DNA of 64,000 bases. Source: Anodontia alba (taxonomy: Eukaryota > Mollusca > Bivalvia > Lucinida > Lucinidae). A model generated the notes under the pieces. The model was not told the origin of the DNA. It made no database searches and was given only the letters and a program-made list of their open reading frames with translations. Below are positions 35,009 to 44,026 of the stretch, piece by piece; positions within the stretch are counted from its first letter, which is position 1, and every line of letters begins with the position of its first letter. The stretch spans positions 8,646,610 to 8,710,609 of the forward strand of contig OZ024828.1 of the NCBI GenBank assembly GCA_964016985.1, given 5' to 3'. Made by a program: the position numbers and the translations under genes.

Positions 35009-35565
35009 CCATACTAGACCTAATTACCACACCTTTGCCTATAAGCACACAGTCAAGCAATTTAGAAGTCTTTAGATTACAGCCACTATTATACTTTTAT
35101 GTACTTCTTTATAAAAACATGGTGTGGGAACTCATTTAAATTGCCTGGACAAGTTGAGGCAGTTCAAAAGAGTACCCATAACATATGCTTTTATAAAGAA
35201 AATCAGAAAATAATACCGCATAAGCATCATTAAACACTCTCCTCATGAAATCCTCTGTTGATCTTTCTGTAAAGTGTGCCCTTACATAGCTCTTGATAAG
35301 GCACTTTTTTTCAACCAAAAAGTATCTATATTTTTCTTATTTCTCGACAAAAACATATGTTGAGGGTACCCATTAGAAGCGCCTCACCAAGGCATTTCTA
35401 ATGAGTACCCACAACATATGTTTTTGTCGAGAAATAAGAAAACTACTTACCTGATACCCACTCTTATTTAGACCTATGCCCTTATTAGATGGATATTTTA
35501 CTACAAATTTGTTCAGTAATTTTGAAAAATTTAAATGCACAGAGTGGTAATTAGGTTGAATGTGG
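35009..35565. mobile_element. TA-flanked class G element with nested class A
   Basis: Ends CCATACTAGACCTAATTACC and GGTAATTAGGTTGAATGTGG, flanked by TA. Its own core is a ggaactcatttaaattgcct hairpin. A complete class A element lies inside at 35285-35478. Confidence 0.8.
35285..35478. mobile_element. Class A hairpin nested in class G, 6 bp flanking repeat
   Basis: 194 bp, CATAGCTCTTGATAAGGC to CTTATTTAGACCTATG. CCCTTA lies directly on both sides, which supports a 6 bp target duplication for this class. Confidence 0.88.
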
Positions 35566-35596
35566 TATGTAATATTTGGTCTAACTTGTTTTTCAG

Positions 35597-35725
35597 TCTC
35601 GTCTGGTTCGTAATGTGAATCCTACGTTTATATGGGTGCTGAAGCGTGATGTTATAGATTATCGTTTTCTCACCAGAGATCAGATGGTCAACCATTATTG
35701 TAAGGCTGGCTCCTTCACAACAAAG
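35597..35725 (+). CDS. TTLL3-like: TTLL3-like exon 4
   Basis: The acceptor is gtttttcag and the donor gtgagtat. The exon has 43 whole codons and is phase 0 at both ends. It encodes SRLVRNVNPTFIWVLKRDVI, then DYRFLTRDQMVNHYCKAG, then SFTTK. The pattern RN..P.FIW..(K/R)RDV(I/L)D.RFL..DQM.NHY..AGSFTTK is the strongest N-terminal signature of TTLL3/TTLL8 glycylases. The upstream intron holds a TA-flanked element that itself carries a nested palindromic element. Confidence 0.95.
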
Positions 35726-36158
35726 GTGAGTATAGTAAATCTTCTGGACTTCAAACAGGAAAATCTTCGTTCAAAAAAAAGAACACCACCAAGAATTCTT
35801 TAAGGAAGTAACTAATTTTGCAAAGGGAGGCAATTAAATTGCCTCCCTTTGCAAAATTGGTTACTTCTCCTTTCTTCCTTGGTTAAAAAGAGATAATAAA
35901 TGTAGGTCTCTTTTTGTTTTGTATCTGTTTGAAATTTGTCTTACCTGCTTGACATTTGTCACAAAGGTGTCCAATTATCAGTCGGTCTGTCATTTCATCC
36001 ATCTGTCCATATTTGCACTGGCCCTAGCATTAATTGTTGTCCATTAGGGTCTGTTGGATAGGCGAGAAATAAGAAAAATATTTGCCTGATACTCCTATTA
36101 TATGGAATAATGCTGCATGTATAGTGCTTCTGTATATAGTCTTTATGTTTTACCTTAG

Positions 36159-36273
36159 GTTGGTTTGTGTGTGAATATGCGTCAGGTTCCATGGTTTGAA
36201 GATGCTAACCCTGAAGAATTCTACCCAAGATGTTACAGACTTAGTCATGAGGAGGAGAAATCTGCATTTATAG
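36159..36273 (+). CDS. TTLL3-like: TTLL3-like exon 5
   Basis: The acceptor is ttaccttag and the donor gtaaaatt. The exon starts in phase 0 and ends one base into a codon. It encodes VGLCVNMRQVPWFEDANPEE, then FYPRCYRLSHEEEKSAFI. The VGLC.N.R..PWF.......FFPRCYRL pattern is family-specific. The upstream intron is only about 430 bp, the shortest in the window. The split codon becomes Asp after joining to exon 6, giving AFIDDF where human TTLL3 has AFIEDF. Confidence 0.95.
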
Positions 36274-36482
36274 GTAAAATTACTGTTTCAAATAAAACCA
36301 TAACCATGGGACAGGAATTACAGTTAATGTTTTCTTGTTTCTCCTTGTAAAAAATTGAATATGTAGATACCCAGGAAAAGCAGCTGTCATGGAATGCAGC
36401 CCTCCAAGGCACAAGATAAGGGTTTAACCCTTAAGATGCTTTGTCTTCTGCCAGTTACTTTAAAAGTCATTGTTGCAAACAG

Positions 36483-36682
36483 GAGAAGCATCCAGGTGGG
36501 CAAGTAGTTAGAGCTCCTGACTTTGAGTCTCAGGGTCTCAGGTTCAAATCCCTCTGGAGGCTGAATTCGGCTCATGAATGTATGGCACTTCATTGCAGAG
36601 AGGCTTTCATTATCAGCCTTCCATCATTCTGAAATAATTTAAATGTTGAAAGGGATGTAAAACACCAAACCAGCATCTAAAA
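36483..36682 (+). mobile_element. SINE2, uninterrupted copy
   Basis: Head gtgggcaagtagttagagct (A-box-like) and caggttcaaatccctctgg (B-box-like); tail gttgaaagggatgtaaaaca. It cuts off a class D left end at 36424-36482 and provides the empty-site comparison for the 17.1 kb copy. Confidence 0.75.
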
Positions 36683-36713
36683 GGTAAGAATTTGCTCCCA
36701 AATTTACCTTTTA

Positions 36714-36875
36714 CATAGCTCTAGATAAGGCACTTTTTTTTTTTCAACCAAAAAGTGTACTTTTTGATATTTTTCTTATTTCTCCACAAAACATATGTTG
36801 TGGGTACTCATTAGAAGTTTTCTTGGAGAGATTAGAAAAATATATACTTGATACGCCCTTTTATCTAGAGCTGTG
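36714..36875. mobile_element. Class A hairpin, right core arm shortened
   Basis: CATAGCTCTAGATAAGGC to TTTATCTAGAGCTGTG; the right arm lacks the gagtacccacaac part. Confidence 0.7.
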
Positions 36876-36961
36876 TTTTAGAGTAGACCCCTTTTTCAGA
36901 AGGGAGACAAAAAACAATTTTATCAGTTGTGTATCACCTGAAAGTGTGTCCATTCCCTTAA

Positions 36962-37167
36962 CCCTTGTCATGCTTAATAAATTTAAATGTCATGTCCACT
37001 ATTAATTTTCAGCCAATCAGATTACTTGATCCAGATTGTTGCTATAAATTCACACACTTACTGGCAAACAGTGCAGATCCAGGTCAGTTGGCTTCTTCAG
37101 AAGCCAACTGATCTGGACCTACACTGTTTGCAAAGGCAGGATATATACGGGTTCAGCATGACAAGGG
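36962..37167 (+). mobile_element. TTAA-flanked class C element, abutting exon 6
   Basis: 206 bp between TTAA sites, ends CCCTTGTCATGC and GCATGACAAGGG, centre ggcttcttcagaagcc. Exon 6 begins 17 bp after its end. Confidence 0.9.
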
Positions 37168-37184
37168 TTAATTGCTGTTTTCAG

Positions 37185-37463
37185 ATGATTTCAGACACAC
37201 TGCCTGTATTAGTATTCTCAAAGCTGTCATTGCAATGTACATGGAAGGGGGAGAGTGCAATGAGGAGCGGCGAGAAAAAGAAGAAAACCCAGAAGTAAAG
37301 GAAACGGACAAGTCAGAACCTGAAAAACCATTCGTTTGTACAAACCCCGAATGTACTCGATCACGCCCAAACGTGGAAACAGAGAACATGTGTGTCCATG
37401 CTAAACTGAAGAAAGAAGAAGAAGAAAGAAAAAAGCAAAGGGAGAAAACTATATTGCCATCAG
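37185..37463 (+). CDS. TTLL3-like: TTLL3-like exon 6, charged linker
   Basis: The acceptor is gctgttttcag and the donor gtaattat. The exon is in phase 1 at both ends. It encodes DFRHTACISILKAVIAMYME, then a Lys/Glu-rich low-complexity linker. Within the linker is a Cys-containing segment (FVCTNPECTRSRPN...MC) that I do not recognise from other TTLLs. A TTAA-flanked palindromic element ends 17 bp before the acceptor, so the branch point probably lies in the element. The linker is longer than I recall for vertebrate TTLL3. Confidence 0.9.
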
Positions 37464-38050
37464 GTAATTATTGTTGTAGGCATTTATTGATGACTTCTCT
37501 TTGACAGCAGGCCATAAGTACATTTACATAGGATTTCTTATGGAGGAGTATTTGATGATATTTCTAGGGTAATTTTCTCTGGTTCTCTTTAAAGGTCTTT
37601 GTTTTGGAAGCTCATTAGAAGTGCCTCAGTGAGTATCCATAACATAGGTTTATATGGACATATAACAAAAATTATCCCAGAATAATCACTAAATACTTCT
37701 CTTGAACTCCTTTGCTGATTAGTACTGAGAAGAGTAGCTTAAACCTGAGTAGTTTAAAGAGACTGGTAACACCTGGTAAATTTTCTGCCATTCTTACAAG
37801 GGGGATAACTTTTGTGACTTCCTGTTTACTTTTCTGCATGCCAGACTCCTTGTGAAAAGGGTCGCCTCTAAAAAGAAGGAATTAGCTCCCAAAGGGAGTA
37901 AATTCTTGCCTTTTAGAGTAGACCACTTTTCAGAAAAAAGGTGAAACCAGTTTTGACAGAGTTGCCTTCCCTGAAGGCATATCCAGTCCCCTTCACTAAC
38001 ATGCTAAATCTCAAATATAAGCAGTTGACAAAATGATAGTTTCCATATAT
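37464..38050. other. Intron 6 start, scattered relics
   Basis: A decayed hairpin (about 37528-37700) holds ggaagctcattagaagtgcc with a ggaggagtatttgatgata end like that of 60498. No exon supported. Confidence 0.4.
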
Positions 38051-38055
38051 ATAGG

Positions 38056-38166
38056 GAGAAATATGAAATACCACTGGGCTGAGTGAGGTTCAAACCCACG
38101 CCGGATACAACGGCAGCGCCTAGCCCTTCAGAGTTGGGAGACATAACCACTGCACCACTTTGCTTG
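38056..38166 (-). mobile_element. tRNA-like sequence with long variable region
   Basis: Read on the minus strand it has agtggtgcagtggttatg (A-box-like) and gtgggtttgaacctcact (B-box-like), about 60 bp apart. Spacing suggests a tRNA with a long variable arm, or a SINE head derived from one. No acceptor-stem pairing confirmed. Confidence 0.5.
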
Positions 38167-38476
38167 TTAAAAAACAAGTTTCATGGAACAGTATTATGCT
38201 TGATTCTCTGAATGACCCCTCAGATAGGTTATATTTTTGGTGTGCTAGCACACTCATTATATACAAGGAATTCTCTGGGTCCGCAGCAGTGTACTGTGAA
38301 CATCAGACTGCATCAGTGCACAGGCTGATTTGGACTTTTATTGTTTGCATGTGCTTGAAGATCTTTTGTTTTTGCATCACTCAGTTGACTACCATGCAGT
38401 GACTACTGTATTTACCCTTAGTATACAGACCGCTTTAACTCCATTCCATACTTCTCCTAAAAGTTGAACAAATCTA

Positions 38477-38797
38477 CAGTGAACCCTCGTTACAATGATA
38501 GCATTTATTCTGAAAAATGTTGCCATTGAAACATATTTGGTGTAAAAAATATTTAATGAGCAGAATGATATGTAAGAAAGGTCCTTGCTTCATAGAACAT
38601 ATGTTTTTGGATATTTGTTAGAATTGCCTCGGTGAGGCAATTCTAATAAATATCCAAAACATATGTTTCTTGAAGTATTAAAACACTTTTCTTGCATAAT
38701 ATCTGATTAGTTGTCACCTAACGAATGATGGTTTTTTGTCAGTCAAATAAATGAATTTTGTCGGTTTATCGAGAGTCAGTATAAAGAGGCTTGACTG
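38477..38797. mobile_element. TA-flanked element with CAGTGAACCCTCGTT end
   Basis: 321 bp flanked by TA. Right end gcttgactg is a partial complement. Core gttagaattgcctcggtgag with complement. The same end recurs at 63942. Confidence 0.75.
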
Positions 38798-38823
38798 TAT
38801 TTTACTGCATGTTGAATTCTGGC

Positions 38824-38961
38824 AAAAGAATAAGCACAATAGTGGTTAACCGCTTAGAGGACTAAGCCTGCCCAGTAAAAGTGTGGTAAGGTAAACTGAC
38901 CAAGCTCGACATGACCCCATTAGGTTGACTGGGCTGTAAAACTTCAGCACGAACAAAATTA
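38824..38961 (+). mobile_element. SINE1, 5'-truncated copy with target duplication
   Basis: Matches only the 3' half of SINE1 (gaattctggcaaaagaataa to aaacttcagcacgaacaaaa). ACTGCATGTT lies on both sides, so it was inserted already truncated. Confidence 0.82.
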
Positions 38962-38969
38962 ACTGCATG

Positions 38970-39110
38970 TTAATGTGTCTAAAAAGTACTGGATGAGTGG
39001 TAGACTGTGTCAACCCTGATCAGATGCCACTTTCTGTGGACATGTAATCAGGATTTACACTGTTTGTTCAGGCTTGTCTGTCTGATTACTTATGGTAAAT
39101 ATGGTACCAT
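38970..39110. mobile_element. Class E element, left part missing
   Basis: Core gatgccactttctgtggaca; right end gattacttatggtaaatatg. Confidence 0.5.
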
Positions 39111-39127
39111 GAATATATATATTTTAA

Positions 39128-39338
39128 CACTTTGCAGGCTGGGTAAAAATTCCAGCAGATGATATTTTGAAATAGTTTTTTATTTTTTCTAGAAAATAGG
39201 ATCTGTCACTTTATGCAAATTGTCTCTTTAGGAGACAATTTGCATGAAGTGTCAGATCCCATTTTCTAGGGAAAAAAAAAAAAAAAAAAAATACCACCAA
39301 TTTGTCTTCTGCTAAATCTGCTCAAAGCGTGGTAAGTG
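39128..39338. mobile_element. TTAA-flanked class D' element
   Basis: 211 bp between TTAA sites; ends CACTTTGCAGGCTGGG and ctcaaagcgtggtaagtg; Z core with centre tgtctctttaggagaca. Confidence 0.8.
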
Positions 39339-39380
39339 TTAAGATAGCTTCTCACAAGCTGCTAAGTTAGTTGTCTGACT

Positions 39381-39754
39381 TAGCTCCAGATAAGGCAATT
39401 TTTCATCTGAAAAGAAAAGTATTGATATTGTTCTGATTTCTCCACAAATAATGAGTACCCACAACAAGTATTTTAACCCATTCATGCCAAATGGACTATT
39501 CTTCCATATCTCTGGACTGGTCCATTTCCAATTTAAAAGCTGTCTGGTTTGTTTTTAGGATTATTATTTATTATAGAAATTCCTGTACTTAATGCAAACA
39601 GTGTAGACCCTGATCAGACACCACATTATGGGGTGTCTGATCTGGATCTACTCCGTTTGGATTGGTCCAATTTATGGGACGCTAGGCTTAAATGGGTTAA
39701 TGAAGAAATAAAAAAAAAAAAATCTAGAATACCCTTCTTATCTGGAGCTATGGT
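39381..39754. mobile_element. Class A hairpin interrupted by a TTAA element
   Basis: Left part tagctccagataaggcaatt to 39472, right part gaagaaataaa to tatctggagctatg. Between them lies the TTAA element at 39477-39696. Confidence 0.7.
39477..39696. mobile_element. TTAA-flanked element with CCCATTCATGCC end
   Basis: 220 bp between TTAA sites. Ends CCCATTCATGCCAAATGG and ggcttaaatggg. X core aacagtgtagaccctgatca with centre caccacattatggggtg. Confidence 0.8.
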
Positions 39755-39959
39755 TAATAAAATAAGTCTTCAAAAGTATTTTCTGTTATTCCTGTTCTGT
39801 TTAGGCGAAGGCCAGCAGACGCACATAATATGGACTAGCAGTGGTCTGCACTTTCTCCTCTATTCAGATTGTAAGACATAGATATTGTCTTCACTTGTAA
39901 TATAAACTTAGACTGGAATTTGTAAACTTTTAGGCTCACAACAAAATTCAGCCAAATTT

Positions 39960-40158
39960 AAGCATTACCTGATGGCATTTTAATTTTTCTTTTATTTTAT
40001 TTTTTTATTATTTTTTTTTTTTTAGAAAATAGGGCCTGACATTTCATGTGAATCATCTCTGTGGAGAGATTTTAACATGTAATCCTGAGCTCTAGTTTAT
40101 TAGATAACTAAGAAAAATATCACATTTGTTGTATGCTGATCTCATAACAAGGGTTAAA
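39960..40158. mobile_element. Z-core element, decayed
   Basis: Core gcctgacatttcatgtgaat with imperfect complement; right end ctgatctcataacaagggtt. Confidence 0.5.
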
Positions 40159-40266
40159 AAAGACTAATACTAAAATGTAATTCAGTAGTTCACATTTTTA
40201 ATCATAAATGTTGGTGCATTGATATCTATTGTCAAGGAACTACTTTTGTGCTCTGAGTGTAACATA

Positions 40267-40453
40267 CGGTAAATGTCCTAAAATTTTAAACACCAAAGTG
40301 TCTGACAAATGGCATATGCAAACAGTGCAGACCCAGATCAGACTGCTCCTACACAGTTTGCCATTCCACTGTTTTAAGAAAGAACATCATACAAAGCAAA
40401 TTTTGACCAAAAAAGTATAAAATAAAGTATTCGGAATTTTAGGACATTTACCA
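40267..40453. mobile_element. Class E2 element, shortened core
   Basis: Ends CGGTAAATGTCCTAAAATTT and aattttaggacatttacca near TA sites; core goes from agactgctcc directly to tacacagtttgcc. Confidence 0.7.
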
Positions 40454-40476
40454 TAGTACGAGTATTTCCGTGTAAA

Positions 40477-40722
40477 AATGCAATCATATGGGCCATGTCA
40501 AGCAAAAAAAATGCCTTCCAATATGTGCAAAATATGTAGATTCAGATCATCCTACACATGAGTAAAGTATGATCAAGGCCTTTGCTCTCCATTTATAAAT
40601 TCTGTGGTATCCAATGATTCTATTAGCAGACTGTGAAGGTGCTGATCAGACTGCATAGATGCACAGGCTGATCTGGGCATGCATGCCCAGAAGGCACATT
40701 TTTGCTTGGCACGGCTCATATA
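40477..40722. mobile_element. Class K element
   Basis: Ends tatgggccatgtcaagcaaa and tttgcttggcacggctcata; core gctgatcagactgcatagat / gcacaggctgatctgggc. Confidence 0.6.
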
Positions 40723-40969
40723 ATGTTGGTTCACCGCCTTGTTGTCTCCACAGCATGAATGACAAAAAAAAAAATATGATTTCAGCTTCATCATAAAAAT
40801 AGACAGCTCAGGGTGAATAGATTCTCCTACAAGGGAGGAAACTCTAAGCTGGAAGTTTTTGCCTCCCTTTTCAGTATTCCAGCAAAAGAGAACTTACCTT
40901 CCTGATATGTGAATCTCTTCTCAAAGGGGGCTAATCTTTAGGCATAGCACTCAGGGTAAAATATTCAGC

Positions 40970-41140
40970 AGTAGACATATAAGAATATTTTTCTTATTTT
41001 TCCCAGAAAACAGGTTTTGGCTTTTCATGCAAAAATTATCTCCAATGAAGACAATTTGTATGAAATGTCAAAGTATTTTCTGGGAGAAATAAGAAAAATG
41101 CCATAAATTTGTCATCTGCTGAATTAGCCCAAAGTGGTAA
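40970..41140. mobile_element. Z-core element
   Basis: Core ggcttttcatgcaaaaatta / gacaatttgtatgaaatgtc with cttatttttcccagaaaac arms; outer ends cactcagggtaaaata and tagcccaaagtgg. Confidence 0.6.
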
Positions 41141-41390
41141 AAGTTAAAAGAAAGAATTTGCTCCCATTGTGAACAAGTTCTTTGATTTAAGATTAGCCGG
41201 CCTCGGTGGCTCAGTTGGATGCGCATCATTCTGGTGATCAGGAGGTTGCGGGTTCGACCCCCGCTGGGCCGGCAAGATTCTTTCGTGGACATTGGCCATG
41301 AAATATTTTCTACGGTCATTCTCTCCCTTCTGCTGATTCAAAACAGGCAGTTGTCAGTTTCTGATGAAAGAATGTTACAATACTGGTTAC

Positions 41391-43093
41391 CGTATTAATC
41401 CGCCTATAAGACGATTTGTTTATAAGACGGGGGCTGTTTTTGGGCCCTTCCCAGGCAGGATTTTGCTTTTATTTAATTATAAGACGGATTAAAAAAGTCG
41501 CCTGTCGGAGATATTCCCTGCCACTCAGAAATTCCTAAAGTACATTAAGACATCGGCGGTGATTGGTCAGATTTATCATAGAGCAGCAATTAAAAAAACT
41601 TCCAACACCACTTACAAGCATGCATACCGTATGTAACTGTGTATAACACGCACCTTATTTACCCAGAAAACGTTTATAAAAATCCGATGTGTATTATTCA
41701 TAGGAACACCAAAATCGGGACAGAAATCGCCAAGATAATCGGTCGCGAAAACTCATGACATTCATGATCGCCCGTTAAAAATGCGAAATAGAATGATTGC
41801 TATGAGATATTCATGATTTTTTATACCTATCTCGCCCATACCATGGTTCTGTCAGCTCAAAACAAGCAACTCCATCTGATTTGCAGTAATTTGATATCCT
41901 TTTCATGTCCATGCTCTTTTTGTTTACGCTTTTTTATTTTGCTGATCATGTGATCTCTTCAAAGGGAAACTACTCAAACAGGCATATGCATATGAATCTG
42001 TATTGATTACCGGACTTTGACAAGTCTCACACCGTAACTTGAATAAATCAGCCTGCACAACTGATTTATTGTAGTTCAAAATAGGAAATAAATTTGGTAG
42101 AACATAAATATTGGCACAAACGATCATACATTGAAAAAATAAAAAAGTATTTAATTTTTTGCAATTATTAAAATTATTGATAATAAACAAAACCAACTGG
42201 GCTTTTGAGGTAGGTAGATCGGTCATTTGCATTTTATCTTTTATTTTCTTGCCATATGTTTATTTTTATTTTTTTTTTTAAACTTTACTTCCAACTTACC
42301 AAAAAAATTGTTTGAAATAAACAATGTTTATGATAAAGAAAAAAAAAAAACTACCAGCATACATCTGTGCACTTAATTGGTTAATTGGCAGTCAGAATGA
42401 CAACTAGTCGACTTTAGTTGTTGTTTGCATTGCCCTGAGGCACTGAGTTGATAATTTCACGTCTCAGTTAAGAAAGTGACACAGTGACACAAAGAAGGTG
42501 TTAATTATGAGAACACAAAAGAAATAACTACATTTTTATTATCATAGCGTCTGCAGTGGGGAAGCAAAGAACTGCCTACACTACATCAAGTTGCCTGAGG
42601 CCCATGGTAACAGAGCTGCACAATGAAAATCAGTTAGAATTATCGTAATTTGGCCTGTTTCTACTCTAAACCTTCCGAATTCGGCCATTTTCAACTCAGT
42701 CCTAGTGAAATTTGGCACACTTAGTATCTGGTAACTTAATAAATAATAATGCACGGATAAATTCTTTGTGTTTTACATAGGAACATCTTTTTTTTTTTAT
42801 TTCAAAATTATTTAGCAAATATTCAGTGCGTGTTATACACGGGTGCGAGTAATACACAGAAAAATTCGGTACTTCACCTAAAAAATTACCTTGCTGCTAT
42901 TTCTATCAAGGGACGAAGGTAAACATTATATCCTTCTACCGGTTTCGAAGATCGGCATTTTCCGTGACCACGTTGCACCACCGGACTTTGCCGAAAATAC
43001 CGATATGGCCAAAGACCTCGATTATAAGACGGGTCTGGAGTTTTGGGGGCTTTTTTTTGGAAAAATCCCCGTCTTATAGGCTGATTAATACGG
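41391..43093. mobile_element. TA-flanked element inserted in SINE1 (outer layer)
   Basis: Flanked by TA. Termini CCGTATTAATCCGCCTATAA and the complement TTATAGGCTGATTAATACGG differ at one base in 24. Net length about 458 bp once the nested element is removed. TA targeting suggests Tc1/mariner-type mobilisation. Confidence 0.9.
41627..42869. mobile_element. TA-flanked 1.24 kb element nested inside the previous one
   Basis: Termini CCGTATGTAACTGTGTATAA and the right-hand complement of CCGAATTTTTCTGTGTATTA. Both continue into cgcacc words, and TA lies on both sides. No open frame long enough for a transposase. Confidence 0.82.
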
Positions 43094-43415
43094 TAACCAC
43101 TTAGAGGACTAAGCCTGCCCTGTTAAAGTGTAGTTAGGTACATTGGCTGTGCTCGACATGACCCCATTGGGCAGACTGGGCCTTAAACCTCAACACAAAC
43201 AAATTCTTTAAGATTAATCCCTTCTCAAAGGGCAGATACTTCCTGCTCGGAGTGATCTCCCTTAGAGGGGTATCCATCAGGCATATACAAACAGTGAAGC
43301 CCATAATCAGTCTGTGCATACTTAATTTGGTCTTGACTGTATACCTACAGAAAAGTTAGATTCTACTGGTGAACAGTGAAAACCCTGATCTGTTTTGTTG
43401 GTAATCGTTTGTGTA

Positions 43416-43632
43416 TGGTAAATGTCCTAAAATTTCATAAACCAAAGTTTCTCATAAAATGGCATATGCAAATAGTGCAGACCCAGATCAGACTGCTCCT
43501 GAAGGAGCAGTCTGATCAGGGTCTACACTGTTTGCCATTTCACCAAGTACTTTAAGAAACAACTACATAAAAATAAGAATTTAAACCCCAAAAGTATGGA
43601 ATAAAGTGTTTGAAATTTTAGAACATTTACTG
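43416..43632. mobile_element. Class E2 element before exon 7
   Basis: Ends tggtaaatgtcctaaaattt and gaaattttagaacatttac; full core with centre gactgctcctgaaggagcag. It ends about 60 bp before exon 7. Confidence 0.8.
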
Positions 43633-43692
43633 TATCTGTTTTTGTCATAAAATGCCCATTTGACCATATTATCTGTTACTCTCATCTTAAAG

Positions 43693-43767
43693 ACAATGAG
43701 GAAAATGATGATAATGAAAATGATGATGATAATGATGATTGTGAGGTTGAGTATGATGAAAATGGTG
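43693..43767 (+). CDS. TTLL3-like: TTLL3-like exon 7, acidic Asn/Asp/Glu exon
   Basis: The acceptor is tctcatcttaaag and the donor gtaagttac. The phase matches exon 6 and exon 8. It encodes about 25 residues that are almost all Asn, Asp and Glu (DNEENDDNENDDDNDDCEVE and YDENG). The assignment rests on phase fit, a good donor, and the acidic bias shared with exon 2; there is no conserved motif. It could be skipped, because exon 6 also joins exon 8 in frame. Confidence 0.65.
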
Positions 43768-44026
43768 GTAAGTTACTACACACTTGGTTACTGGCTAGGT
43801 GAAAAAAAGGCAGGTGTGTCTTGTACACTTTTTGTTTCTGTTTTTGTTTTATAGTTTGAATTTGGATTATCTGTCATTGAAACAGAAAGTTCTTTTGTGT
43901 CAAGGTTTACAGTAATATGAATTTAGTAGGTGCTACCTATATCTGTGCATCCAAATTGTCATCAGTTGCTTCATATATAGGGTAGCCAAACTCTATATAA
44001 CAAACAAAATTTTCTTTCTTCACTGA

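Larger units (their letters stand above)
41196..43206 (+). mobile_element. SINE1 copy carrying two nested DNA transposons
   Basis: Flanked by the 10 bp duplication TTTAAGATTA. The head has near-complete tRNA form: GCCGGCC at 41196 pairs with GGCCGGC ending 41273, A-box tggctcagttgg, B-box gggttcgacccc. The SINE is split at 41390 and resumes at 43096. Without the insert it is about 306 bp. Confidence 0.92.

Noticed and set aside
37172..37504. Open frame extended beyond exon 6 on both sides
   Set aside because: The left extension is the 3' end of a transposon and the right extension passes a gtaatt donor.
39805..39870. Possible exon after ctgtttag reading GEGQQTHIIW
   Set aside because: No match to glycylase sequence, and exons 6 and 7 already join in phase without it.
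41196..41273. Functional tRNA gene
   Set aside because: The acceptor stem and T arm pair well, but the sequence continues into the SINE body shared by four other copies and the anticodon arm does not pair cleanly.
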